Counted from the first letter of the stretch, positions 22,470 through 30,870 are shown. The stretch is DNA of 33,540 nucleotides from CAZPQV01 sp964588705 (GCA_964588705.1 CAZPQV010000020.1:1-33540), one strand, 5' to 3'. Notes: generated by a model from the sequence alone, not told the origin. A program made the numbers and translations.

Positions 22470-23828
22470 TTACATTCCCTCAATCCTCATCAGAAGACTT
22501 GCTTCAGTATCAATAACCGCGGTAATAAACGACGAATTTACCAAAATTTTTGAAGGTTTCAGCTGAAAAACTTTTCCCGAAAGTTTCATTCCCTTGTAAT
22601 ATTCTGTATTGAAGGCCTGTTCTATACTTTTCCTGGACTCGTCTTCCAGTTCTGCTGTTGGAATTCCGTACTCGTCCTCAATCATTTTTACAATTTTATT
22701 CTTGAAAAGCAGTGTGGCGGTTTTATGCAGAATATTGGCTGATTTCAGTTTAAAATGCGAATCTGTAAGAACAATTTTTCGTTTTGTTTCATCATAAACC
22801 GGTATTCCTGAAATATAGGAAATACCTTTAACAACACCTTCGGTTTCCGCCTCGATTACTACCCTTTCCTCTTCGCTGTAAACACTGATATCAGTAATTT
22901 TTATTTTAGATTTCCCATCTCTGAATTCAAATTCTTTATTCAGAAAAATATCTCTTGCAATGGCTGTAGCTTCAGAAAATGGAATATTTGCAGTGGTTTG
23001 CAGTAAAAATTTGTTGGAAAGCGTCGGAATATAATTGAAATTGGAAATTTTCTTTACAGGAAAAGCACTTTCAGGTTTTTGTCCGGTAAACGTTTCAGAA
23101 TAGGCATCAAACCCAAAAACTGACTGAATCTCATCGCGATAAAATTTAAGTGGCGTAACATTTACATTTAGCGGAGTGATTTTCAACCAGGTATTATATT
23201 CTTCAGAAACATGAAATGGCTGCGAAAACTGATTCCAAGCTAACAACGCATATTCCTGAAAATTCAGTTGTTCTGTCATCTGCTCATCGATCGTTTTACA
23301 AAATTTCAACTGTTCTTCTATCAACGATTTCTCTACCATCCCGGTAATTGGAATTTTTATTTTTCCGTAATCCAGAACCGGTTTTGTAATCCATTTAAAT
23401 CCATTTGGACTTGTCAGTGTACTCACGGTCCAATTGGTGTTGAAGGTAATTTTCGTGTTGAAATACATTACTGTTTCGAAAGTCGTTTCCTGATAAGAGT
23501 AAACGCCAAGCGTTCCAACACCTTTCTGTGCCCAAATTTTTAGTGGAACTTCAATAAGAAGATTTTGGTTTGTTCCGCCAACCAAACGGATTGGTCTTGT
23601 TTTCCAGACTTTTATTTTGAAACGGTCATTATCATTATCCTCGAACGAATTATCTTCAAAAATTAAATCTTTCACGGAACTGTTCACCATATTACTGATT
23701 TCCGAAAGCGGAATTCGAACGGGCATCGTAACGGAAGACTTTATTTTAGGGAAATTGTAAGAAACCGATTCGCTTTGCCCAAATGAAAAGGCAAAAACAA
23801 ACAGAAAAACAAAAATGAATGTTCTCAA
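22470..23828 (-). CDS. DUF4403-family exported protein
   Basis: 452 aa with a signal peptide (RTFIFVFLFVFAFSFGQS). The mature part starts with TMPVRIPLSEISNMVNSSVKDL and contains two similar halves of long amphipathic beta strands. Conserved features include VPLKIWAQKG and, later, YISGIPVYDETKRKIVLTDSHF. These match DUF4403, whose predicted fold is similar to lipid-binding tubular (TULIP-like) domains. No experimental role is known to me; a periplasmic or outer-membrane lipid function is a guess from fold. It lies between folB and the two-helix membrane protein, all minus strand. Confidence 0.85.
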   Translation of the reverse strand: MRTFIFVFLFVFAFSFGQSESVSYNFPKIKSSVTMPVRIPLSEISNMVNSSVKDLIFEDNSFEDNDNDRFKIKVWKTRPIRLVGGTNQNLLIEVPLKIWAQKGVGTLGVYSYQETTFETVMYFNTKITFNTNWTVSTLTSPNGFKWITKPVLDYGKIKIPITGMVEKSLIEEQLKFCKTIDEQMTEQLNFQEYALLAWNQFSQPFHVSEEYNTWLKITPLNVNVTPLKFYRDEIQSVFGFDAYSETFTGQKPESAFPVKKISNFNYIPTLSNKFLLQTTANIPFSEATAIARDIFLNKEFEFRDGKSKIKITDISVYSEEERVVIEAETEGVVKGISYISGIPVYDETKRKIVLTDSHFKLKSANILHKTATLLFKNKIVKMIEDEYGIPTAELEDESRKSIEQAFNTEYYKGMKLSGKVFQLKPSKILVNSSFITAVIDTEASLLMRIEGM

Positions 23829-23875
23829 AGTTTTTTACTTAAAAACTGAATTTGTATGGATTTATTATTCTGAAT

Positions 23876-24235
23876 TTAGTTGAAAGATTTCTCAAATTCT
23901 ACGCTTACACCTTTCATTTCGCCTTTCATTGGCGGACTGGTTTTCGTAAGCTTTATTTTAATGAAATTTATTTGAGGAAACTCAGAATGAATTTTATTAA
24001 TTATTCTTCCGCAAACGTGCTCCAAAAGTTTTGAAGGAATTTTCATTTCAGAATGAATAATTTCGTTTACCTCAGCATAGTTCACCGTATCATTAAGATC
24101 ATCCGATTCTGATGCTTTCCATAAATACAAGTGCATTTCCAGATTTACCAAATAATACGTTCCGGTGATGGTTTCCTCCGGCAAAACACCGTGATGCGCG
24201 TAGATTCTTAAATCTTCAAAGATAATTTTTGGCAT
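23876..24235 (-). CDS. folB: Dihydroneopterin aldolase
   Basis: It converts 7,8-dihydroneopterin to 6-hydroxymethyl-dihydropterin in folate synthesis. 119 aa, a normal length. Landmarks: MPKIIFEDLRIYAHHGVLPEE, with a conserved glutamate at about 20-21, DDLNDTVNYAEVN, LLEHVCGRI, and the terminal KLTKTSPPMKG containing the active-site lysine. The start is the ATG at 24235. The open frame extends 37 codons further upstream to 24346, but that stretch is formed by the 14-bp repeats and the end of nadA and is not part of the protein. Confidence 0.93.
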   Translation of the reverse strand: MPKIIFEDLRIYAHHGVLPEETITGTYYLVNLEMHLYLWKASESDDLNDTVNYAEVNEIIHSEMKIPSKLLEHVCGRIINKIHSEFPQINFIKIKLTKTSPPMKGEMKGVSVEFEKSFN

Positions 24236-24242
24236 ATTCGGA

Positions 24243-24304
24243 ATACGAGTTACGGGATACGAGTTACGGGATAATGATACCTTGAAACTCGCACCTCGTA
24301 TCTC
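24243..24304. repeat. 14-bp tandem repeat element between nadA and folB
   Basis: Two perfect tandem copies of ATACGAGTTACGGG (24243-24256 and 24257-24270) are followed, after a short spacer, by an inverted relative at 24284-24304 containing ACTCGCACCTCGTATC. The parts can pair (ATACGAG with CTCGTAT; CGAGTT with AACTCG). It matches the element at 14905-15033: CGAGTT, CGGGAT and CGAGTT occur at the same 7-bp phase in both. Confidence 0.8.
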
Positions 24305-24308
24305 AAAA

Positions 24309-25328
24309 CTATTTAATTGATTTTGAAAGTTCCAGCATTTTTTCAATCGGAACCAATGCTTTCAGTCGAAGTTCTTCATCCATCGTAATTTCCGGAAGCT
24401 CATACTTCATACACAGGTAAAGTTTTTCCATCGTGTTACGCTTCATAAAGAAACACTCAGAGCAGTTACAGCTTTCATCAAAAACCAATGCGGGAATCAG
24501 TTCTTTGTGCGGTGCACGTTTTCTCATTTCATGAAGAATTCCTTCTTCAGTTGCTACGATGAATTTCTGTGCATCATCTTTTTCAACATAATTTAAAAGT
24601 GCTGATGTCGAACCGATGAAATGTGCCAAATCCAAAACCGGAGTTTCACTTTCAGGGTGTGCAATAAGTTTAGCATCAGGATGTTCCGCCAACTGCTGAG
24701 CAATTCTTTCCATTGAAAACGCTTCGTGAACGATACAACTTCCGTCCCAAAGAATCATATCTCGACCTGTTTTTTTCATCAGGTATCGGCCCAGGTTTTT
24801 GTCCGGAGCAAAAATCAACGGACGGTCTTTCGGCATCGAATTGATAATTGTTTCTGCGTTGGAACTTGTTACGATAATATCACTTTCTGCTTTAGTTTCC
24901 GCATTACAGTTGATGTAAGTTGCAATCATCGCACCCGGATGCTGTTCGCGCATTGCACGAAGCCCTTCGCCGCTGCAACCATCTGCAAGTGAGCATCCTG
25001 CGAGAGTATCGGGCAGAACCACTTTTTTAATCGGGTTAAGAATTTTTGCTGCTTCTGCCATAAAATGAACACCGCAAAATGCAATCATATCTGCATCAGT
25101 TTCTTTTGCCTGCCGCGCCAACTGAAGCGAATCGCCAAGAAAATCCGCAATATCCTGAATTGCCGGCGGCTGATAATAATGCGCAAGGATTACCGCATTC
25201 TTCTCTTTCTTAAGGTCTAAAATCGCCTGCACCAATTCTTCTCCCTGTGGAATTGCAAATTCTTTTAGATCAAGAAATCCTTTTACAGGAAGTTGGGATT
25301 TGGCTTTTTCTAATGTATCTGTGCTCAT
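24309..25328 (-). CDS. nadA: Quinolinate synthase
   Basis: It condenses iminoaspartate with dihydroxyacetone phosphate to quinolinate for NAD synthesis, using a [4Fe-4S] cluster. 339 aa. Conserved segments: ILAHYYQPPAIQDIADFLGDSLQLAR (47-72), FCGVHFMAE with C85, TLAGCSLADGC, ATYINCNAETKAESD, WDGSCIVHE with C198, and SCNCSECFFMKRNTMEKLYLC with C292 as the likely third cluster ligand. These are the three expected cluster cysteines. It is preceded by gmk 29 bases upstream on the same strand and followed by the repeat element and folB. Confidence 0.96.
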   Translation of the reverse strand: MSTDTLEKAKSQLPVKGFLDLKEFAIPQGEELVQAILDLKKEKNAVILAHYYQPPAIQDIADFLGDSLQLARQAKETDADMIAFCGVHFMAEAAKILNPIKKVVLPDTLAGCSLADGCSGEGLRAMREQHPGAMIATYINCNAETKAESDIIVTSSNAETIINSMPKDRPLIFAPDKNLGRYLMKKTGRDMILWDGSCIVHEAFSMERIAQQLAEHPDAKLIAHPESETPVLDLAHFIGSTSALLNYVEKDDAQKFIVATEEGILHEMRKRAPHKELIPALVFDESCNCSECFFMKRNTMEKLYLCMKYELPEITMDEELRLKALVPIEKMLELSKSIK

Positions 25329-25334
25329 TTTTTT

Positions 25335-25362
25335 AGTTTTAAGTTTAAGGTCTTAAGTTAAT
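25335..25362. repeat. AT-rich heptad repeat at the gmk 3' end
   Basis: Four consecutive heptads read AGTTTTA, AGTTTAA, GGTCTTA, AGTTAAT on the plus strand. The gmk stop codon (25358-25360) lies inside the last one. It lies between gmk and nadA. Confidence 0.45.
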
Positions 25363-25924
25363 CAATTTTGAGGAAATCCTCAATCAGTTTATTTATCTCG
25401 TCTTTGGCTGTCTGAAGGTCTTCATTCACTACCGTAACATCAAATTCTTCGTGATACGAAATTTCTTCTTCGGCCTTTGCAACACGGGTTTTAATCGTTT
25501 GCAAATCATCCGTACCTCTATCCAACAATCTCCGTTCTAATTCTTCAATTGATGGCGGCATTATAAAAATAGAAAGTGCCTTTTCGCCGAAATATTTTTT
25601 AAGTGAAATTCCACCTTTTACATCCACATCAAAAATTACTGCTTTTCCAAGGTCCCAAATGCGTTCAACCTCAGATTTTAAAGTTCCGTAATATTTATCG
25701 GTGTAAACTTCCTCGAACTCTACAAAGGCATCTTCCACAATTTTTTTCCTGAAATCTTCAGGCGAAAGAAAATGATAGTCGATTCCGTCGAGTTCAGCAC
25801 CGCGAGGCTTTCGGGTCGTGCACGAAACAGAAAAAACCAAATTCGGAAACTGCTCCAATGCATATTTTACCAAAGTGGTTTTACCGCTTCCGGAAGGCGC
25901 TGAGAAAATAATAACTTTTTGCAT
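25358..25924 (-). CDS. gmk: Guanylate kinase
   Basis: It phosphorylates GMP and dGMP to the diphosphates. 188 aa. The P-loop is SAPSGSGKTT (8-17), the GMP-binding segment is SVSCTTRKPRGAELDGIDYHFLSPEDF (33-59), FDVDVKGGISLKK carries the magnesium region, and IMPPSIEELERRLLDRGTD is the lid. Length and start are typical (MQKVIIFSAPSG). yicC lies upstream with a 69-base gap filled by GTTCAA repeats. The yicC-gmk pairing is common in many bacteria. Confidence 0.96.
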   Translation of the reverse strand: MQKVIIFSAPSGSGKTTLVKYALEQFPNLVFSVSCTTRKPRGAELDGIDYHFLSPEDFRKKIVEDAFVEFEEVYTDKYYGTLKSEVERIWDLGKAVIFDVDVKGGISLKKYFGEKALSIFIMPPSIEELERRLLDRGTDDLQTIKTRVAKAEEEISYHEEFDVTVVNEDLQTAKDEINKLIEDFLKID

Positions 25925-25925
25925 A

Positions 25926-25989
25926 GTTCAATCTTGTTCAGTTTCGTTCAAATCGTTCAACATTGAAAACCACCTTGAACTGTTTGAAC
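25926..25989. repeat. GTTCAA repeats forming a hairpin between yicC and gmk
   Basis: Four units of 9-10 bp all start with GTTCA (25926, 25936, 25946, 25955). The last two (25946-25960) can pair with TTGAACTG/TTTGAAC at 25975-25989: 15 positions, 13 of them complementary, with a 14-base loop. There is no T run on the minus strand, so it is not a standard terminator. It fills nearly the whole yicC-gmk gap. Confidence 0.65.
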
Positions 25990-25993
25990 TCCT

Positions 25994-26851
25994 TTATAAT
26001 ACGTTTAGCGTTTGTTCTTTAATTTTTTCCAAATCGTCCTTCATCATCACCACCAGTTTCTGAATTTCAGAATGGTTGGCTTTAGAACCTAGTGTATTGA
26101 TTTCCCTGCCCATTTCCTGAGAGATAAATCCAAGTTTCTTTCCGTTGAAATCTTCGTTCTGCATTACTTCCAGATAGTAATTCAGGTGTTGTGATAGTCT
26201 CACTTTTTCTTCCGAAATATCCAATTTTTCAGTGAAATAGGACATTTCCTGATAAAAACGGGTTTCATCTACATTTTCGAATTCTTTCAAGGCGTTTTTG
26301 TAGCGCTCTTTTACCGTGTCCAAACGTTCTGCCTCAAAAGGTTCAACTTCGGAAAGATATTTTTTGATATTCTGTACATTTTTGCCCAATTCATCCTGAA
26401 GAATCTTACCTTCTGTCTGCCTGAATTCATCAAATTTATCCAAAGCTTCTTCAACAAGTTTTGTTAAGAAAATCCATTCTCCATCATTCAGCTCATCCGG
26501 TTTTGTGGAGATCGCGTCAGGCATTCTAACGGCCATTTTCAGGTATTCGAATTCGGGTGCATCACCGGCGAGATTTCTCAGTTCTTCAATATAAGATTTT
26601 ACGATTTCTTTATTGATTTTTACATCGTTGCAATCATCCAAAACCTCGATGTTGATGTAGCAGTCAACTTTTCCGCGCAGAATTCTGTCGTTCAGAAGTT
26701 TTCGTACATCGTATTCTTTTTCTTTATATCGAAGCGGAACTCTAATATTAAGGTCAAAACTTTTGCTGTTCAGAGATTTCAGTTCAACGGTTATTTTCTT
26801 GCTTTCGAAAACACCTTCCGCTCTGCCGAAACCGGTCATGGATAATGTCAT
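25994..26851 (-). CDS. YicC/YloC-family endoribonuclease
   Basis: 285 aa. The N-terminal signature SMTGFGRAEG, followed by VELKSLNSKSFDLNIRVP, and the C-terminal FISQEMGREINTLGSKANHSEIQKLVVMMKDDLEKIKEQTLNVL are diagnostic for YicC/YloC, recently described as an endoribonuclease. A long helical middle part (about 140-215) is also typical. I start at the ATG at 26851 (MTLSMTGFG); a GTG at 26872 is in frame but lies between the -7 box (26874-26881) and the likely transcription start. It heads the minus-strand series yicC-gmk-nadA-folB. Confidence 0.92.
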   Translation of the reverse strand: MTLSMTGFGRAEGVFESKKITVELKSLNSKSFDLNIRVPLRYKEKEYDVRKLLNDRILRGKVDCYINIEVLDDCNDVKINKEIVKSYIEELRNLAGDAPEFEYLKMAVRMPDAISTKPDELNDGEWIFLTKLVEEALDKFDEFRQTEGKILQDELGKNVQNIKKYLSEVEPFEAERLDTVKERYKNALKEFENVDETRFYQEMSYFTEKLDISEEKVRLSQHLNYYLEVMQNEDFNGKKLGFISQEMGREINTLGSKANHSEIQKLVVMMKDDLEKIKEQTLNVL

Positions 26852-26873
26852 ACTTTCTTGTTCTAATAACACA

Positions 26874-26881
26874 CAAAGATA
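26874..26881 (-). promoter_or_regulatory. -7 box of yicC
   Basis: TATCTTTG on the minus strand, an exact TAnnTTTG match 22 nt before the preferred ATG (26851). It supports the shorter start and is the probable promoter for the yicC-gmk-nadA-folB series. Confidence 0.5.
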
Positions 26882-26978
26882 CTGAATTTGTAATTTTAAA
26901 AATAACTATTTAAATTTTGAGCATCTCAAAAAAAACAATACTTTAGCGTCTAAATAACCTTAAAACTCATTTAGCATT

Positions 26979-27638
26979 ATGAAGAATTTATCTTTACTGA
27001 TTTTAATTCTATTTTTTTCATTTACCAATTCTCAAGTATTTGATAACACAAAACAAATTTATTCAGACCCTAATTTAAAGGAGAAAATAGCATTACAAAA
27101 GAATGTGGCGATCTTACCTTTTGATGTGAAAATCACATACAGAAAGCAACCAAAAAATTTCAATTTGGAAGCTAATCGTGAACAAGAAAAAACAATGGCT
27201 TCTACCGTTCAATCAGCAATGTATACTTTTTTATTAAGGAAAAGAGAGAACTATTCAGTTACTTTTCAAGATGTTGAAAAAACCAATGTTTTACTAAGAA
27301 GAGCGGGAATGCTTGAAAAACTTGATGAATTTACAAAAGATGAAATTGCTGCACAATTAGGTGTAGATGCTGTACTTGGTGGAAAGTTTGAGGTTGAACA
27401 ATCAAAATCAGAGGCTGCAGCCATTGCGTCCGCAGTGGTTTTTGGTGGCTTTGGTGGTAAAACAGGCACTAGTACACTAACATTAAATGTTGCTGAAGCA
27501 GAAACTGGAGATACTATTTGGAGATTTTTCAAAACAATGAATGACGGTATAATGACATCTACAGACGATGTAATTGAAAGAATGATGAGAAAAGTAAGCA
27601 GAAATTTCCCTTATCTTAAAGATGATGCACAAGAATAA
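26979..27638 (+). CDS. Exported CsgG/LpoB-like protein
   Basis: 219 aa with a signal peptide (KNLSLLILILFFSFTNSQ). The mature part has the pattern of the CsgG/LpoB/TolB-N-terminal-like fold: KNVAILPFDV (about 42-51), then TMASTVQSAMYTFLLRKRENYSV, a helix EIAAQLGVDAVLGGKFE, and a strand LTLNVAEAETGDTIWRF. There is no lipobox cysteine, so it is probably periplasmic and soluble. Proteins with this fold form secretion pores or activate cell-wall enzymes, but I cannot assign a role. A good terminator follows. Confidence 0.7.
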   Translation: MKNLSLLILILFFSFTNSQVFDNTKQIYSDPNLKEKIALQKNVAILPFDVKITYRKQPKNFNLEANREQEKTMASTVQSAMYTFLLRKRENYSVTFQDVEKTNVLLRRAGMLEKLDEFTKDEIAAQLGVDAVLGGKFEVEQSKSEAAAIASAVVFGGFGGKTGTSTLTLNVAEAETGDTIWRFFKTMNDGIMTSTDDVIERMMRKVSRNFPYLKDDAQE

Positions 27639-27686
27639 TTTAAACGGGTAAAGTCATTATCAAAGATTTGATTTATAGAAACAGTT

Positions 27687-27713
27687 AAAGCCGTCCAAAT
27701 GGGCGGCTTTTTT
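27687..27713 (+). terminator. Terminator after the CsgG/LpoB-like gene
   Basis: Stem GCCGTCC with GGGCGGC (one G-T pair), AAAT loop, flanked by AAA/TTT and ending in six T. Confidence 0.85.
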
Positions 27714-27810
27714 CGTTAAAAGTTTTATCAAAAGCAGAAAAATACGTACTTTTATTCCTTACATATAAAAATTCGGTTTTTCTGAATTAATGCTATTTTT
27801 AAGATTATCA

Positions 27811-28962
27811 ATGAAAGTTATTCAGGTAAAAAACAATACTGAAAAGAAAGAGTTTCTGGAGTTTCCGGCGCGTCTTTATTCGAATGACAAAAACTACATC
27901 AGACATTTAGACAAAGACATTGAAGCAGTTTTCGACCAAGAAAAAAACAAATTGTTCAGAACCGGTGAATGCGAAAGATTCCTTTTTAAAAATGATAAAA
28001 ACGAAACTGTAGGAAAAGTTGCAGTTTTTGTAAATCCTAAATACGAACAAAGCCAACCAACTGGCGGAATTGGTTTTTTCGACTGCATCAACGATCAGGA
28101 AACTGCAAATTTTATATTTGATTTCTGTAAAAAATGGCTTCAGGGAAGAGGAATGGAAGCCATGGACGGTTCGATAAACTTTGGAGAACGCGACAAGTTT
28201 TGGGGAATCGTTACCGATGGTTTTGATGAACCTCTTTACGGAATGAATTACAATGCGCCCTATTATAAAGATTTATTCGAAAATTACGGGTTTAAGACTT
28301 ATTTCAATCAGTTGTGCTATACACGTCCGGTACATGGTGATGTTTCAAGAGTTTTTACGGTAATGCATGCAAAGCATGAAAAAAATCCCGACATCTCGGC
28401 TAAACCGCTAAAGAAAAATAAACTTGAAAAATTTGCCAAAGATTTCACTGAGGTTTATAACAAGGCCTGGGCTAGCCACGAAGGCGGAAAGCAACTTGAA
28501 TACGAGAAAACTCTGAAGATGTTCAATACTTTGAAGCCTGTGGTTAACGAACATATCTCGTGGTTTGTTTATGAAAAGGAAAAACCTATTGCCATGTGGA
28601 TGAATATTCCCGACCTCAACCAGTGGTTCAAATATCTGAACGGAAAATTCGGCATTTGGGAAAAACTGAAATTTCTATGGGTAAAGAAATTCACGAAAAA
28701 CACCAAAATGGTAGGCATCGTTTTTGGCGTGGTTCCCGAATGGCAGCGCACCGGTATCGATGGCTATATGATTTGGGAAGGAACCAAACACCTAAGAAAA
28801 CATACTGATTTTCAGGTGACAGAACTGCAGTGGATTGGCGACTTCAATCCGAAAATGATGAAAATTGCTGAAAATTTAGATACTCAGGTTACAAGAAAAC
28901 TGTCAACTTTCCGTTATTTATTTGACAGAGAGAAGAAATTTGAAAGACATCCAATCTTATGA
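27811..28962 (+). CDS. Tandem GNAT-like protein of unknown substrate
   Basis: 383 aa from the ATG at 27811; a longer reading from 27790 would prepend MLFLRLS, which the family does not need. The C-terminal half has GNAT features: MVGIVFGVVPEWQRTGIDGYMIWEG (300-323), like the acetyl-CoA-binding loop and helix, then ELQWIGDFNPKMMKIAENL. The N-terminal half (about 60-170) has a weaker similar arrangement (GKVAVFVN, FDCINDQETANFIFDFCKKWL, YYKDLFENYGF). Related proteins are common in Bacteroidota and usually annotated only as N-acetyltransferase or hypothetical. Cytoplasmic; substrate unknown. Confidence 0.78.
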   Translation: MKVIQVKNNTEKKEFLEFPARLYSNDKNYIRHLDKDIEAVFDQEKNKLFRTGECERFLFKNDKNETVGKVAVFVNPKYEQSQPTGGIGFFDCINDQETANFIFDFCKKWLQGRGMEAMDGSINFGERDKFWGIVTDGFDEPLYGMNYNAPYYKDLFENYGFKTYFNQLCYTRPVHGDVSRVFTVMHAKHEKNPDISAKPLKKNKLEKFAKDFTEVYNKAWASHEGGKQLEYEKTLKMFNTLKPVVNEHISWFVYEKEKPIAMWMNIPDLNQWFKYLNGKFGIWEKLKFLWVKKFTKNTKMVGIVFGVVPEWQRTGIDGYMIWEGTKHLRKHTDFQVTELQWIGDFNPKMMKIAENLDTQVTRKLSTFRYLFDREKKFERHPIL

Positions 28963-28970
28963 AAATAGTG

Positions 28971-28978
28971 TAAATTTG
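28971..28978 (+). promoter_or_regulatory. Possible -7 box before the 223-aa exported protein gene
   Basis: TAAATTTG is an exact TAnnTTTG match, 10 nt before the ATG at 28989. The nearest TTTG upstream is too distant to be its -33 element, so this is only a possible promoter. Confidence 0.3.
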
Positions 28979-28988
28979 AAATAAATAT

Positions 28989-29660
28989 ATGATTACGAAA
29001 AATTTAATTTTTATTTTTTCAATATTAAGTTCAACTCTAATTACCGCTCAACAAAATGTGATTGGCGATATGGCCGCTTTAGATAAAGCATTGGAATATC
29101 AGTGGTTTCGCTCGGTTTTCAATAAAGACCTGAACAATATTGAAGGTAGCCCTTATCATAATGACGAATTTCTATCTGCTAAAATTTCTAACTATCCTGA
29201 TAAAATTTTAGCCAGATACAATTCTTTTCATGATAACGTTGAATATCAGAAGGACGGAAAAATCCTCCTTCTTCCAAAAGAGAAAACTTACAATGTTGTA
29301 GTATTTGAAAAAACAGACGAGAAACTTTTTCTACATTCCAATCAATACTATTTTGTACTGTTCGTTGGAAAAAAATTGAGTTTGGCTAAAAGAACTGTTA
29401 CAAAACTTCAGGAATTTGTAAAGGCAACCAGCGGATATGAAGACAATAAGCCCGCGAAATTTTACAATGATCCGGACAGTTATTTTCTTTTTATGAATAA
29501 TGAAGCAATTGCACTTCCTAAAAGTCAGAAGAAACTTGCCGAAATGTTCCCAAAGAATGAAAGTGAAATCCTTACTTATATCAAGCAGAACAAATTAAAC
29601 CTGAAAAAGGAAAACGATAAAATTGAAATTGTAAAATTTATTGATCAGTTACAAAACTAA
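28989..29660 (+). CDS. Hypothetical exported protein
   Basis: 223 aa, not recognised. The first 20 residues (ITKNLIFIFSILSSTLITAQ) are a signal peptide. The rest is a soluble mixed alpha/beta protein with no cysteine and no motif I can name. Segments such as NPDSYFLFMNNEAIALPKS-like FYNDPDSYFLFMN and a lysine-rich C-terminus are notable only as composition. It starts 26 bases after the GNAT-like gene and converges on metF with a 14-base gap; no clear terminator lies between. Confidence 0.7.
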   Translation: MITKNLIFIFSILSSTLITAQQNVIGDMAALDKALEYQWFRSVFNKDLNNIEGSPYHNDEFLSAKISNYPDKILARYNSFHDNVEYQKDGKILLLPKEKTYNVVVFEKTDEKLFLHSNQYYFVLFVGKKLSLAKRTVTKLQEFVKATSGYEDNKPAKFYNDPDSYFLFMNNEAIALPKSQKKLAEMFPKNESEILTYIKQNKLNLKKENDKIEIVKFIDQLQN

Positions 29661-29674
29661 TATCAATAAGTTTA

Positions 29675-30631
29675 TCAAAACAGTTCCCCAGCCACTTTCT
29701 TAATATTATCGCTTTTACCCATCGAGTAAAAGTGCAGTACCGGAACGCCAAAATCAAGAAGTTCTCGGCATTGTGCAACGGCCCATTCTACCCCGATTTG
29801 TTTTACGGCTGCGTTATCTTTGGCTTTGGTGATTTCTGAAATCAATGCTTCCGGCAAATCGATTTTGAATGTTTTTGGCAACATTGATAAATGTCCTTTC
29901 GTAGCAATCGGTTTAATTCCGGGAATAATCGGAACTTTAATTCCCATTGCTCTCGCCTCATTTACAAAGTCAAAATATTTCTGATTGTCGAAAAACATCT
30001 GCGTAACCACATAATCTGCACCTGCAGCTACTTTTTCTTTCAGTCGTTCCAAATCGTATCTCATTGAAGGTGCTTCAATGTGTTTTTCCGGATATCCGGC
30101 TACGCCGATGCAAAACTTATTATTTTCATCGCACCTTTCGTCATCAGTTAAGAATTTCCCATGACCAATATCGTTGATGTGCTCCACCAAATCCACAGCA
30201 TACTTGTGACCTCCTTCTGTTGGAACATAATGGTTTTCACCCTTCATTGCGTCGCCACGAAGCGCCATCACATTGTCTATTCCAAGGTATAGACAGTCCA
30301 CCAGAAGATATTCGGTTTCCTCTTTCGTGAAACCGCCACACAACACATGCGGTACCGTATCCACATCATATTTATGCTGAATTGAGGCGCAGATTCCCAA
30401 AGTTCCCGGGCGCATTCTTGTGATTTTCCGCTCCATCAAACCGTTTCCTTTTTCAATGTAAACATACTCCTCGCGCGAAGTTGTCACGTCAATAAAAGGT
30501 GGTTTAAACTCCATCAAAGGATCAATGTTTTTATATAAATCCTCGATTCCGGTCCCTTTGGTTGGAGGAATAACTTCTATGGAAAACAATGTTTTGCCGT
30601 TGGCGTTTTTTATGTGATCTGTTATTTTCAT
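29675..30631 (-). CDS. metF: Methylenetetrahydrofolate reductase
   Basis: It reduces 5,10-methylene-THF to 5-methyl-THF, the methyl donor for MetH, with FAD. 318 aa TIM barrel. Landmarks: FSIEVIPPTKG (16-26) with the catalytic glutamate, IDVTTSREEY, HVLCGG, NVMALRGD, CIGVAGYPEKH, AGADYVVTQMFFDNQKYFDF and IIPGIKPI. It is encoded directly downstream of metH on the same strand, so substrate supply and use sit in one transcription unit. The two genes are separated by 245 bases that contain a GC-rich repeat-like element instead of the usual short gap. Confidence 0.96.
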   Translation of the reverse strand: MKITDHIKNANGKTLFSIEVIPPTKGTGIEDLYKNIDPLMEFKPPFIDVTTSREEYVYIEKGNGLMERKITRMRPGTLGICASIQHKYDVDTVPHVLCGGFTKEETEYLLVDCLYLGIDNVMALRGDAMKGENHYVPTEGGHKYAVDLVEHINDIGHGKFLTDDERCDENNKFCIGVAGYPEKHIEAPSMRYDLERLKEKVAAGADYVVTQMFFDNQKYFDFVNEARAMGIKVPIIPGIKPIATKGHLSMLPKTFKIDLPEALISEITKAKDNAAVKQIGVEWAVAQCRELLDFGVPVLHFYSMGKSDNIKKVAGELF

Positions 30632-30687
30632 ATTGTTAAGATGTCAAATTGCTGACATCAGATTTCAAATTTTATTTATTTTTATTT

Positions 30688-30870
30688 GGGCGTGTCCCTC
30701 TCCTGCGCTTTGGCAACATCTCGGGTCGCTACGTCCCCTGTCTGCCGACAGGCAGGGCTACAAGTCCTCACTTCGTTCCGGACTTTCCGCTACCTTCACT
30801 CACGCATCAGTTCGATTCGCTCCAAACATCTGCGCAAATCTGCGTAATCCCTGTCTGGTGGCAGGTGCGG
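30688..30870. repeat. GC-rich intergenic element between metH and metF
   Basis: This stretch is clearly GC-richer than its surroundings and holds several hairpins: CCTGTC (30737-30742) with GACAGG (30747-30752), AAGTCC (30762-30767) with GGACTT (30780-30785), and GGG-CGTGT-CCC at 30688-30698. At 30828-30847 are two 10-bp units ATCTGCGCAA and ATCTGCGTAA. From memory, elements with GGGCGTGTCCC, CGGGTCGCTACG and GGCAGGGCTA are dispersed between genes in flavobacterial genomes; only one copy lies here. The plus-strand open frames across it do not look like real proteins. Confidence 0.55.

Noticed and set aside
24236..24346. N-terminal extension of folB
   Set aside because: Encoded by the 14-bp repeats and the nadA 3' end; the family begins at MPKIIFEDL.
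26852..26872. GTG start for yicC at 26872
   Set aside because: Only one base separates it from the -7 box, so it would precede transcription; MTLSMTGFG from 26851 matches the family.
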